From positions 47,568 through 111,567 of the IMG/VR virus record IMGVR_UViG_3300032047_000003: a stretch of DNA of 64,000 nt; one strand, written 5' to 3'. The notes below the pieces were generated by a model. That model did not search any database and was not told where the DNA came from. It saw only the letters and a program-made list of their open reading frames with translations. Shown in pieces: positions 20,301 to 26,491 of the stretch (its first letter is position 1; each line of letters begins with the position of its first letter). The position numbers and the translations under genes are program-made. The stretch is from a virus.

Positions 20301-20324
20301 TTTTTGCAACTTACTGCTTCCCAT
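8349..20324 (-). CDS. Giant baseplate hub / tail lysin polyprotein with M23 endopeptidase (3991 aa)
   Basis: A 3991-aa protein, ATG 20324 with SD GGAG. Residues 1-240 resemble a baseplate-hub beta domain. An M23 (LytM-type) zinc endopeptidase spans about residues 515-700. Its zinc ligands are visible as H533-x3-D537 (PHKGIDLA) and H682-x-H684 (EHLHFEI), with an unusually long insertion between them. M23 enzymes cut peptidoglycan cross-bridges, so this part should open the host wall during ejection. Around residues 2480-2680 there is a gpD/gp27-like hub stretch (VLRPGMNIQLRAGYS, then SGRVTDISW). Hydrophobic segments follow near 2760, 3000 and 3830, and a conserved-looking block HEMTLRHPGWIYSAVP lies near 3150. 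It therefore appears to combine hub, lysin and membrane-interacting parts usually made from separate genes. The precise boundaries are estimates. Confidence 0.75.
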   Translation of the reverse strand: MGSSKLQKGKGLFRDSYNKNSALPGGKSSLRKSNVTNENSDNIVYTIDPKSNFIINDIALNIPPTNINISKEDVYWNWKTLRSSKSTKVPSGQGFCQVTVNIIFTPDLLLHLHRLIVEIRNSPFISVQNNFIKDAIDPSLSPEKGDNIFQQMAFVVTNFHINEAAGLPGTFIVKLDMKWFNYLPYTPNYLYKKDYYTLPISSGASWIQRTIPVVIGPELKRGYMDMQIDKKHYKNYPHLRYKDFNSLLDASTNNMSLENSLNNFSGVLMDGMELPDNMSPSVATFAYHSNIYKRYINDLQFEALFSDFGIDVFSEYHPEWGVEEAEANSKGPEYSNSYLKFTKGHRTSSSVDNDNFLWYQVQSFHLEDSSIVNSILSKMHSHHASFELNYRGFVRLNMPPFVERCKRKYLQAEFLKEVKIVPLSSYAFPNNRQLNLKGMYKTGKVNGHSYGREYVNSKDVSKIWNFGTKTSPEDYSFTGYGQNILTIQEYEDSGGTLYPPLGSLIDKKATAVITDGYGIRPIHPVSKKKNRPHKGIDLAVKKEAYMSYEDLKKVLKGEKVSGTTSKARGQIRSFKDKFETFIADSSKPFATDDHKSALRTIQGKGVAPIFAVEDAVVEFVKNNASGYGFYTELSSSDTTGGGEVFYHKYAHLAFIAVERGQQVKKGDIIGFMGNTGGSKGEHLHFEIRVFAAGGKKALPPYPLLMHKFSKEESKPEGPSKIGLKTDVEAYANNFQMKKDIDIKSLTKDENLIFKTYINKMIKLSELGFQPYLRGGSPGNILYKNEYLPLTNLSSILDSNEDAALMQEMFEFQKGLQADPSILNYENIRKEIYHKLGSKKVHQEVFVTSCSASFSNIVASIPIVGYEFPTTQHMGSMEPGYAFEIQSFDSGLSDNGLDSMSLPMKHLHSVLNRLQKQARDFREAPDSHAFSLNTFLTRLLGSFKAVDMSFTLNEDNEFDASTRVDITPRVVVNRSQVSNVEGFPGRYLMLMELSETNPFQVEQLQVVKERKSLIKKDIEYSDVLLAIKKASYEGLKDEAKKALVINYLKEFKGKWENGEYSVLEYDLDTKDFIEKSYSPARLSADASAPQVSYNGYLMPDSDKVLQIAQSRFGEEVINMIGEDEFEGIVKQYYNAGEEIETIDGGFFSYLEEEDFREFYDDYPWFKDREALTGENTINELIYFIQLLGTIESKIRHTIAEESAGGISKKVAYETLYDLNKWSINSSDVSGEESEVEGYYLNASPSLWRNYIYYNYNFLKEKVVGDGVFDSLNGALGWTKGDLERFQQSIDYGVLYDEYDNLEEEYEKIASVFFFNLVTGPADGSAPEISEIETPVDLVEYFKASNSGSDSALKASFYYELNRALSTTFLLAIGSSGNIELSSSEVIRLVSSGLNDEYQRLGIKTDASIEIKQEDLINLNIDTNGLPNNADKKQQEELAIIYNFRKQIIGNDTMPFYIDRDGNRVLADGNNFRNDFLACRALAERAWNAAVEAGLYNDAVRSQLTKDLYIRAQDLLNEILYDYISKENNLSEDPILQNISKPGAYREEAADGGWAQGFLFKEIPIVETQGITEIHKKARGIVNKNTLVYSRGGHSMYTPLHPVDQLLHDYMKIELQGGIPVFGPSFIADHLLGETEELSHNFNISEQLYLRLDKGIEHVTPGPTAIWNVHPEDEKAINTFLSSNVQRLGNFETTSGSMGWGGAMNTGLNSLFWEDQGSAFDGTTVTQLTLRALAFKDARDQVHGKYINYLDTINLAKVGGMDLLENNFTLLKSYAYMKFSKDAYKDAPPKIQKFIMFKQLESYFEQYSEWFLEPRIINEFGLDDLRSGFNVGLNSIERGFGGMFQTTAHGEYNPDKLDYSASNGAAIAKGVGGGLLVYDVARSLKTGKDVARLTPYGLIGSGIEVGTEAVFRSAHYGSQSIKVDGLSLKTGNPTSTGIYTKEFDLFGNPTGKLSAETLNKLAATSMLINRSNSALSKYYSTKAEELMTRLHSNFKSDVDDKGNLKIESMLGTDVKYLSETANESRYAKGAALSNNFRFRDIRTDLEVLKEINLSNYINADDELKKLEAFRNELKSFVEEVKKNREVCYALGIDFLNESYNYVPPSERYSGIECYPDLGLPNHPFYTQSNFETGAAFYMWDIYNDGGAKITKEFLDEIERNSKVYLEGAYKHLKKMESKSITAIRVADSDATDVTNDNTSGLSTNNEGTDNVLYPYDTYYDSNGHYVLYKNLGEANSPFFTGQAKRNDLTDSLKKEIVTLIQESEGKDSFVFKFDQNGDGSSYDNSYVAETREQVVAQRTSLYRYLRFIDADGNRSITKPWSAKITDGASGFGGMLYDSAATVGGWAVGIDTSYIMDGQQGVQSPSDAISGFNRVHEITGVEPLKAIVKNNSYDSSALYVHENGNLLEEVNSVAMLSDEVMQIENMFGNGAGYVGDLIEEKSENSKAVETLLNDVKLRGLGAQTNYNQTFSLEGLNSLAKASSARLFTEKKKLSRAYPTFKLFFIEEDEFESRFINMDDFYSFNGVRSFSVSRSRENAADSAIISLQNIAGTLDGTRKGATIDVDYFSKKRVERIKRENKSSEKKDRNTLVSYSADNSNLESDTDQPFSAVVLRPGMNIQLRAGYSNNPDNLEVLISGRVTDISWGGAGDTCEIVVQSFGTELVQHLKGIEEDSKNKEYFATHQVLGSLMLSPELKHFGRWETGRIFQYGEAQDARLDFFRYKDNSDPSALQGYKQWAGFLSDWGLETAIASVGIGISFLFTKRLGLGKVGLPGFGLRGFTVKAVEGGSKLAPRTAWRLPFSYIRTAVASLMNPRFFPFVSGSLGRLASRVGLNRVGSLMRGGFSTVSGYTALRRGLAQGGDAALGAFKHLFIGIGDDLVRAASSVVKTVAAEVKVLSAATTSLTQTALRKSLLSVETALKAVPRGSSYAVFKTLTKEIDEIFAIIGRTAVSGADDVLANPQLTKRVFDLFKASERFMIAAVSQPSFARSVYLQGFRGAGGSTPLFLGTTALSATFNSTAIFFKTSLFFFAVDYIGGGIFGKSFTDTHKEYRRLYQNWFTKELVYFKLNPSDDNLYPPSPIYYMHNLTHIEKTVSEKVGMLFQMAFSDFSGAEGKSAMEFLKDWQNVNPLLYLKRVHPDACRYKLQNSTIWDVFHEMTLRHPGWIYSAVPYGKEFRYTMFFGIPSQRYWSKPATPGFIQRMNSVRELLTANVDDEDDLKRFFKQGYNEDYKTKKISDAEYEEFKKKARKNLMSKFKGKARNLLAVANQVKTTYNRAEYHAAMSKRKFTDTWNIAIGVYNPDAIVTEADLKDRQNYYETNSWDETGSNLLFLMEEMLKKPKRYSGMSQRELKRKFERMAAKGEARLKLKDKARSIETDIRADETFSDINDRKKLIEFINNRADHRFSTFGSKIENFLADENNVDERYVEGQTISKDDLELNRNTIELRGRLLKEYLTGLENRFVPFRNYHLIRSRENLIRNNFTVSQRNAVNSVNVYYKDMHDANNKKSVFMKASSNIPDSNLISQNVDKYDIRDRAMATRYGIGSLIYGVKEMYSGEISILGDPSVKPWDVCFLFDDQSKMSGPVEVKSVTHIFSFETGYITEIVPNAIVVGNESSSWPVLEALKVYVGGAIARERSVIDRGSSSDASSVNEQYGGDKNLPAILTTSKDKEELDTAIKRMNESTSRELGEIGYGTLGQRLGIIPESPDVSLNIDGFNLSYEASSSMIERYSDLVRNGIIEYKEVVDIDKNIFGETTNTENNVKATVNLEKLFKDLGNQNPSLNSDFSDFQDQAVSTVESLFDLGVSAFFAADALNPTTGTAGQFATKAIGLTGAGLSLLLLGKWKLNAGGLLKAAGVGGSGGVYMAGVDNQYYYNSSQVLDRFSSSYLIAAPIIFSKLLESEAVTIVPIVKEGKPLFAGVSTRSPTSVWQNILGDIVSGIDDAFRGVFDTIDENEAMGTEFYKHIVSRNPERANDPGLKYLKDSGQLLQYIKGN

Positions 20325-20326
20325 TT

Positions 20327-23300
20327 TTAATCTCCAAAAAACTTTCGTCGAATATAATTTTCACTTACAGGACCCCTTGTATCATTTATAGTAAAATGAC
20401 TTTGTCCTCCCATTGCTCCCACAATGTAAGATAGCTCTGATACTGATCTCATATTATGAGCCATTCCTCTCATTTGAAAACCACCTGGACTGTCTGCTAA
20501 AACTTGACCTATATTTATCTGCCTATTCATTATATCATTTTCTATCGAATTCTGCATATTTTGAACTGCTTCTTGACTCGGTCCCGCCTCAAAAGCGTTA
20601 CCTTCTCTGATAGCGGCTTTTAATTCTGGCGAAACCATTTCGCCTTCCATTGATAAAGGCACAGGGTCGTAACCACCATAACCCAAACCCGATCCAAGGG
20701 CCATAGTTGCAGCTAAACCAACCCCAAGACTTCCAATCCTTCCTCTGGAGCCAATTTCTACAGCATTCGTCCTCATAAGAGTACCAATAGTCCTCATCGC
20801 CTCTTCAAGGTCACTCATTGTGGTCTGCTCTATATTAGAACCCATTAGTTGCCCTTGAACATTGTTCCTTAGAAGCCCTTGAAACATTTCGTGATAAGCA
20901 CCGAGTTCTTGCTTGGAAGCAATACTTAAACGTCTTTCTGTTTTTGCATGCAAATAACCTGCTTCGCTTACATGAGGAAGCAAGCTTCTTAGATAAGGCA
21001 TTACATAGCTAAGAGCGTCTTCTGCAGAATTGGTTCCTCCCGGAGCAAACAGATTTATAACTTTTTGACCTTCCAGACTGTCCGCTAGTACGTCCACCCC
21101 ACCTCCCACTACATTTGTCTTACCAAATGTAACATCGAGATCTACTTCTCTAAAAAGATAGTCTTTAAAAAGTTTTTCGACAGTATCAAAAGCACTAACG
21201 TCTCCTTGTATTGCTGCATTAATATTTCTCGATATTGCTTCAGCCAAAGGTATATCAGTTGGAAGTTTTTTGGCTTTAATAACTGCGACTTCTTGTATTG
21301 CGGACAACAAGTTCAAAGCATCAGATGCAACCTTTCTTGTTGATTCATCAGCAGTATTAACGATTCCCAATCTTAAAGCGTCAAAACTAACATCAATTGG
21401 CCCTACGTTTTTACCCAGCTGCTCCTGTCTTGCCTTTACAGCGATTTCTTCAATAAGACTTCTATCAACATCCCCAATGGATCTTCTGAGATTGTCAATA
21501 CCTTCTCCTGCCATACTAAACAAAACCCTTGTTTTAGCTCTATAAAGAAGTTTTTGTTTTGCTATGTTTTCTAAATTAGCCTTACCCTTCTTCCCTAAAA
21601 GGTTTATTTCTTTTTCTCCTAGATTGCTTCTAGTAGGAAATAAAAGCTGGTAAATGTCCCCGTCAAAGTCACCTATCATACCACCCGCTAAAGATAAGTC
21701 CATTCTTTCCATCTTGCCACCATAGTGAACATCTACCATAAACTGAGGAATACTAATACGCCCACCGCCCACTCCAGGAGAAATTTCACCCATATGATTT
21801 CTCATTGCATCGAAAAAACTTCTTAGAACTTTATGCCTTTCCCCTTTGACTGTAACTCGATTTTTAATCTTTGTCATTCCCGCTTGGAGTTCTTGGTCGT
21901 AGTTGCCGCTAGCAATCGCTTGATCAATTCTTGTATTCTTTCCCTTGATATCGTCAATGCTTTGCTGTAGCTCAGCCATACTTTCTGGATCTGACATACT
22001 CAACAAGCTTTCTTCCATGCTTTCGATTTTTAACAAATTCCTTCCTTTCATATAATCCAGCACATGTTGATCACTAGGTGTTTGTATATTTTTCGGTCCT
22101 TGCTTTACAAAAGTCAGCAAATCTTTAAAACCTTTAACTTCATTACCTGTTAAATTATAAAAGTCCTGCGCAGCCCTTTTGCCGCCTTTAGTTTCAAGAA
22201 GCTTTTCAAAAATATTATCCTTCCCGCGCAATTCAGAAAGTTCTCTAAACGCTCCAACGAACTCTACGTGGGCGCTCCCCATCACGGGATGTCTCGATGC
22301 AATAGCAATATTTGCCAAACTTGGGCTAGATTGATCATATGAGCTTAGAAAGAAGTATTGAAGGGCATCTCTTGTTGCCCTTTTGCTATCTACCCTAGCT
22401 TTTTTAACTGCTTGCTTTGGATCAACTCCTTTTGATACTGCATTTTGCATTACATATTGAGCATTTACTCCAGATGAAAAACTAGACATTGCATTCAAAA
22501 AAGAAGTACTGTCTTGAAAAACAGCATGACCGAATGTTACTCTTTGAATTTTTCTCATTAAATATTTTTCTTCATTCGTATAATTGGTAGACCCTAAAGA
22601 CTTAGACAGATAACCTTTCATTTCGTCTTTACCGATAACAACATTGTTTAAAATATTCATCCCCTTTCTTTTTGCTGCATCTCTTTCCTTTTGACTTATT
22701 CGAGTGTTCTTGCTTTCCCTCATGGTAGAAACGTAAGTATCGTACGTTTGTTTATCTAAAGAAGAAGCAAAATCTGAAAATATGTCTACTCGTTTTTGAA
22801 GACCAACAGATTGGTTCATCCTGTAGTTGCCGCTTTTTGTTTTTTCGAAAACGTTTCCAGTTATTTCTATTTCTCCGCTTTCCCTGCCTATCTTCAAACC
22901 TAAAAACTCATCATGAAACCTACCAGTGTCTACAGTTCCACCTAACCCAAAAGTAGATCCAGACATTTTACCTCTTAAAGTCTTTCTAAAAGAGATACCA
23001 AAAAATTCACTCATTGAATCTTTAAAATCGTCCAGCCCTCTAAGGGCCATGCCTATCGCTTCAGTATTGCTTTGTGCTTTAGAAACTTCAACTAAACTTC
23101 TACTAAACCTACTTAGCGTTTTGATATAATCTGCGTCTATTTCTCTAAAAGCATCATCAGTAGGAATCAAAGTTCTTTCTCGTTCAAGAAGCTCCAAGAA
23201 GTTATCTCCACCTGGAAGATATATCTGTGAAGGAAAACCAGAAGAAGCCATTCTGTTTGTCAGCGTTTTGTCTCCTGACAAGTCTAATAAAAAACCACCT

Positions 23301-26300
23301 TTTTGTTTTGAAAGAAAACTTCTAATTTCTTTTTCTGATGAATTCTGAACAAACTCATCCACTGAAACTCTTGGAACGTCTTCTTCAAATAAACTTCTGC
23401 TTGCAAAAGACTCCATCGTCTTTGAATATTCCCTTGCCATTGCAATATCTTCACCAGTATTTTTCTTTCTCGAAAGAATAGAAAACATAAAGTTGGAAAC
23501 TTTTTCTTTGCTAACGCCCATTTCCTGAGTTAATTTATGAGACAAAAAATTATATAAACGCGGCTCAATTGATCCCATATTCTGTCCCAAGCTAGAACTT
23601 TGAGGACCGATTTCCAAATTAGTCAAACCTAATGCGACACCTTTCGAAACTTGTTTTTTTAATTTTTCTATGTACTTTTCGTAAGAACTGTTTTGGTCAA
23701 CTGGAAGGCCCATTTCTCTATGTGTGTCTCTTACTAAATTTTCAAAATCGCTTCCAGATACGCCTTCAACCGAATCGCCAAACATGCTTTTTGCAAAATA
23801 ACCAAAAGTCAATCCCTGCTTTTCTATTGCTGTATCGCTAATGTCGGTACCATATTTTTTAACTGCTAATTTTATTGCATTTTTTACCAAAGTATTATTT
23901 TGCTGAGATACGCTAAGATCGTTAAAAGCTTCTAGCGACATACCCCCTCTTTTGGTATCTGTCACTAAGCTTTCCAACTCTCTGCTAAAATCACTTTTAG
24001 CCACTCCCATTAAGATATCCAACGAGCTGCCAATTTGCTCTGCTAAGTTCATTGATGCTTTTTTCAACATAGCCGCATCAGTTGTAAAAACGCCGCTAAC
24101 ATTATTATTGGCTGAACCAACTCTTCCAATAATTGTATCGGTCAAACTAGAGCTTATTCCAGCTCTTTGTGTCAAAGTAGACCTCATGGTCTTTTCATTT
24201 GTTTTTTCAATTGTACCCTTGAACATAGTAGAAAAGATCTTCATAAAAGGATTATCTGTATCTCTGAAACCAGTAATCGAATACTTCCTAAGACCTCTTC
24301 CTTGACTGTCCAGTTCTTCCGTCAAGCCAAACTCTAAACCTTCAAGACCCGCATATCGCGGCAAGTATTGACGCCTTCCATCAATCATTCCAAGGTACAA
24401 TCCAAAATTATCTTCCTTTGCTCCAAACAATCTAAAGAAATCAGTTATATCAGAATATATTAACTGGTTGGATTCAATTCTAACTTTACCTTCTAGACCT
24501 TTTTTAGTAATTAAATCGCTAACCACCTTGGAAGTTTTTTGAGTTTCTCCTCCCTTCACAACGCTTCCAAAAAAATCTGTAACAAATTCGCCCTGAGCAT
24601 TTGTTCTCGTTCCAATATTGATATTTCGAATGCTTTCATCCCCCGTAGCAACTCTATGCTTTAGCTCTTCAAAAAGCACATTAGAGGCTCCCCCAAATTG
24701 TTGTGGATCGTAAACAGGTTTATTTATAGCTTTAGTAACTACTGTTTCTCCAAAATAATTTGCGGTACCTTCTCCTATTCCAAAAATATTTCTTCCCAAA
24801 TTAAAAACATCTTTATCTCCTTTTCTTGACCCAGCTAAGACGTCCATAACAGCAATGCCCTTTGGTCTTCGCATTTCTACGCCTCCTTCATAAAGATTGA
24901 TTGGCGGCGATTGATTTCCGGGATGCATATTGTATCCAGCCCTACGTTTGCCTCCTCCCTGTCTTAAAAACTCTTCTCTATTGTACATCTGCCTAAATCT
25001 TGCAGTAATCGGCTGAGTTGCTCTATTGGTTAAAAGCCCTCCAAACTGCCTTTGAGCAGTTTCTATAACTCCGTCAGCAAAATTGCCCCCATACATCTGT
25101 TGCAAGAAAGCGCTACGCAATCCAATATCTCCCATGCTTTGATTAAAATTACCAGAAGTAAATGGATTTGCTGAAAAGCCAAATAGATCCATTACTTGAG
25201 AAAGCATAGGTCTGAGATCCTTTTGATCTGCAGGCCCCAATCCTAAAGGGTTTATTATCTTCAAGCTATGTCCAGTTTGCCTATACTTTTGCTCTAGAAA
25301 CATGGAGGTAGTTTCAGAGCCCGTAGAGCCTGTCCGAGCGCCAAACCTATCGATAAACTCTAAAGATTGCTGCATATTTTGATTTATTAAACTTATATCT
25401 CTAGAAGAAACTTTATCAATTCCACCTCTTTTGTCGACATTCGATATAAACATTTCCGCCAACGCTTGCTCCGGAGTCATAAACTTTCCTTTGGAAATTT
25501 TATCTAAAATCATTTGTTTCCTACCTGCAACGTCTTTTATTTTTGCTACCTCATTTAAATCTGACGCCTTAGCGTAAACTCCAGAACCCGCATACATGGT
25601 ATTCATATTTCCATATCTAACTGGAAAAACTCCCTGACTGCTAAAATTACCCAAGCTCAAAGGTAAACTTTGAAGCTTTCTTCCACCTCTGTGTATTTCT
25701 ACATAAGGCACCACTCCCGTTGTACTGCCTACTCTTTCCGTTCTAGTGTTAAATTGAAACGAGACTCCCGATCCAGAAAAAGCACTTTCTAAAGCTTGAA
25801 AAACTTTTGTGTTTTTGTATTTATTTATTAAGCCACTGCCTGATTCTATTGAATTCAATCCAGGTTGTATTCCCGAAAGGTTAACCTTTTGAGGTTGAAC
25901 TAAAAGATCTGAAACGGGATGAAAAGGACTACTAGCGTATCCTGAAATTTTACTAATCCTATTGCTTCCAGAGGTTTCCGATTCAACAATTTCGTTAATT
26001 ATTTCTTTTAAAGAATCAGAGTTTTGAGTTAAATTTAATTCTCCTTGAAAAGACTGTTGAATTAAGTCTTCGACTACTTTCATCATAGTTCCAGTGCTAT
26101 CTGAAATATTTGGATCTGCTAATACGGTTTTTAAATTAGCCAAAAAAGCAGTTTGTTCTTCCGCTTGCCTGACTGCTAATTTTCCTAAAAACTCATCAAC
26201 ATTTTTGAATCTTTTAATCGCGTTTTCTTTTGCAGCGGCTTTCACTTGAGACCTGACCATCTGATACCGGTCGAAAGACTCACCTACTTTCGAATGCACA

Positions 26301-26491
26301 TCTCCCATCTGATTAGTAGGTAGATTTGCTAAAAAATTAGGATTATTAGACTTCATAGATTGAACGCTTTGATAGGACGCAAATCCTAATGGTCCTAAAC
26401 CAAAAGCAGTATTAAGTAAAGCATTTCCTTTTGCTTTTAAATCATCAACAGTGTCTGAATCTTTATTAAAAAACGGTAATTTAAAAGCCAT
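20327..26491 (-). CDS. Predicted single-chain, virion-associated RNA polymerase (2054 aa)
   Basis: ATG 26491 is chosen over the GTG at 26497 because AGAGG lies five nt upstream. It overlaps the preceding gene by 11 nt. The decisive feature is D1608-F-D1610-G-D1612, preceded by GK and exactly 14 residues. This is the spacing of the catalytic magnesium-binding double-psi barrel of bacterial RNAP beta-prime. A SRHPVMG segment (R1400, P1402) could match the RxP element that precedes the barrel in cellular RNAPs and eukaryotic RdRPs. After the barrel, about residues 1690-1745, EQLGKNVGPI and LLSAIQEVAVIKAKK recall bridge-helix-region motifs of the RdRP/YonO/crAss gp66 group. Both termini have Gly-rich hydrophobic stretches. 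Position among tail genes suggests packaging in the virion. The barrel motif is seen. Polymerase activity and packaging are inferred, and the second (beta-like) barrel was not located. Confidence 0.8.
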   Translation of the reverse strand: MAFKLPFFNKDSDTVDDLKAKGNALLNTAFGLGPLGFASYQSVQSMKSNNPNFLANLPTNQMGDVHSKVGESFDRYQMVRSQVKAAAKENAIKRFKNVDEFLGKLAVRQAEEQTAFLANLKTVLADPNISDSTGTMMKVVEDLIQQSFQGELNLTQNSDSLKEIINEIVESETSGSNRISKISGYASSPFHPVSDLLVQPQKVNLSGIQPGLNSIESGSGLINKYKNTKVFQALESAFSGSGVSFQFNTRTERVGSTTGVVPYVEIHRGGRKLQSLPLSLGNFSSQGVFPVRYGNMNTMYAGSGVYAKASDLNEVAKIKDVAGRKQMILDKISKGKFMTPEQALAEMFISNVDKRGGIDKVSSRDISLINQNMQQSLEFIDRFGARTGSTGSETTSMFLEQKYRQTGHSLKIINPLGLGPADQKDLRPMLSQVMDLFGFSANPFTSGNFNQSMGDIGLRSAFLQQMYGGNFADGVIETAQRQFGGLLTNRATQPITARFRQMYNREEFLRQGGGKRRAGYNMHPGNQSPPINLYEGGVEMRRPKGIAVMDVLAGSRKGDKDVFNLGRNIFGIGEGTANYFGETVVTKAINKPVYDPQQFGGASNVLFEELKHRVATGDESIRNINIGTRTNAQGEFVTDFFGSVVKGGETQKTSKVVSDLITKKGLEGKVRIESNQLIYSDITDFFRLFGAKEDNFGLYLGMIDGRRQYLPRYAGLEGLEFGLTEELDSQGRGLRKYSITGFRDTDNPFMKIFSTMFKGTIEKTNEKTMRSTLTQRAGISSSLTDTIIGRVGSANNNVSGVFTTDAAMLKKASMNLAEQIGSSLDILMGVAKSDFSRELESLVTDTKRGGMSLEAFNDLSVSQQNNTLVKNAIKLAVKKYGTDISDTAIEKQGLTFGYFAKSMFGDSVEGVSGSDFENLVRDTHREMGLPVDQNSSYEKYIEKLKKQVSKGVALGLTNLEIGPQSSSLGQNMGSIEPRLYNFLSHKLTQEMGVSKEKVSNFMFSILSRKKNTGEDIAMAREYSKTMESFASRSLFEEDVPRVSVDEFVQNSSEKEIRSFLSKQKGGFLLDLSGDKTLTNRMASSGFPSQIYLPGGDNFLELLERERTLIPTDDAFREIDADYIKTLSRFSRSLVEVSKAQSNTEAIGMALRGLDDFKDSMSEFFGISFRKTLRGKMSGSTFGLGGTVDTGRFHDEFLGLKIGRESGEIEITGNVFEKTKSGNYRMNQSVGLQKRVDIFSDFASSLDKQTYDTYVSTMRESKNTRISQKERDAAKRKGMNILNNVVIGKDEMKGYLSKSLGSTNYTNEEKYLMRKIQRVTFGHAVFQDSTSFLNAMSSFSSGVNAQYVMQNAVSKGVDPKQAVKKARVDSKRATRDALQYFFLSSYDQSSPSLANIAIASRHPVMGSAHVEFVGAFRELSELRGKDNIFEKLLETKGGKRAAQDFYNLTGNEVKGFKDLLTFVKQGPKNIQTPSDQHVLDYMKGRNLLKIESMEESLLSMSDPESMAELQQSIDDIKGKNTRIDQAIASGNYDQELQAGMTKIKNRVTVKGERHKVLRSFFDAMRNHMGEISPGVGGGRISIPQFMVDVHYGGKMERMDLSLAGGMIGDFDGDIYQLLFPTRSNLGEKEINLLGKKGKANLENIAKQKLLYRAKTRVLFSMAGEGIDNLRRSIGDVDRSLIEEIAVKARQEQLGKNVGPIDVSFDALRLGIVNTADESTRKVASDALNLLSAIQEVAVIKAKKLPTDIPLAEAISRNINAAIQGDVSAFDTVEKLFKDYLFREVDLDVTFGKTNVVGGGVDVLADSLEGQKVINLFAPGGTNSAEDALSYVMPYLRSLLPHVSEAGYLHAKTERRLSIASKQELGAYHEMFQGLLRNNVQGQLMGSNIEQTTMSDLEEAMRTIGTLMRTNAVEIGSRGRIGSLGVGLAATMALGSGLGYGGYDPVPLSMEGEMVSPELKAAIREGNAFEAGPSQEAVQNMQNSIENDIMNRQINIGQVLADSPGGFQMRGMAHNMRSVSELSYIVGAMGGQSHFTINDTRGPVSENYIRRKFFGD

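Noticed and set aside
24714-24725. T4-type late promoter sequence TATAAATA on the minus strand
   Set aside because: A single occurrence inside the polymerase coding sequence, with no repeated pattern elsewhere in the operon.
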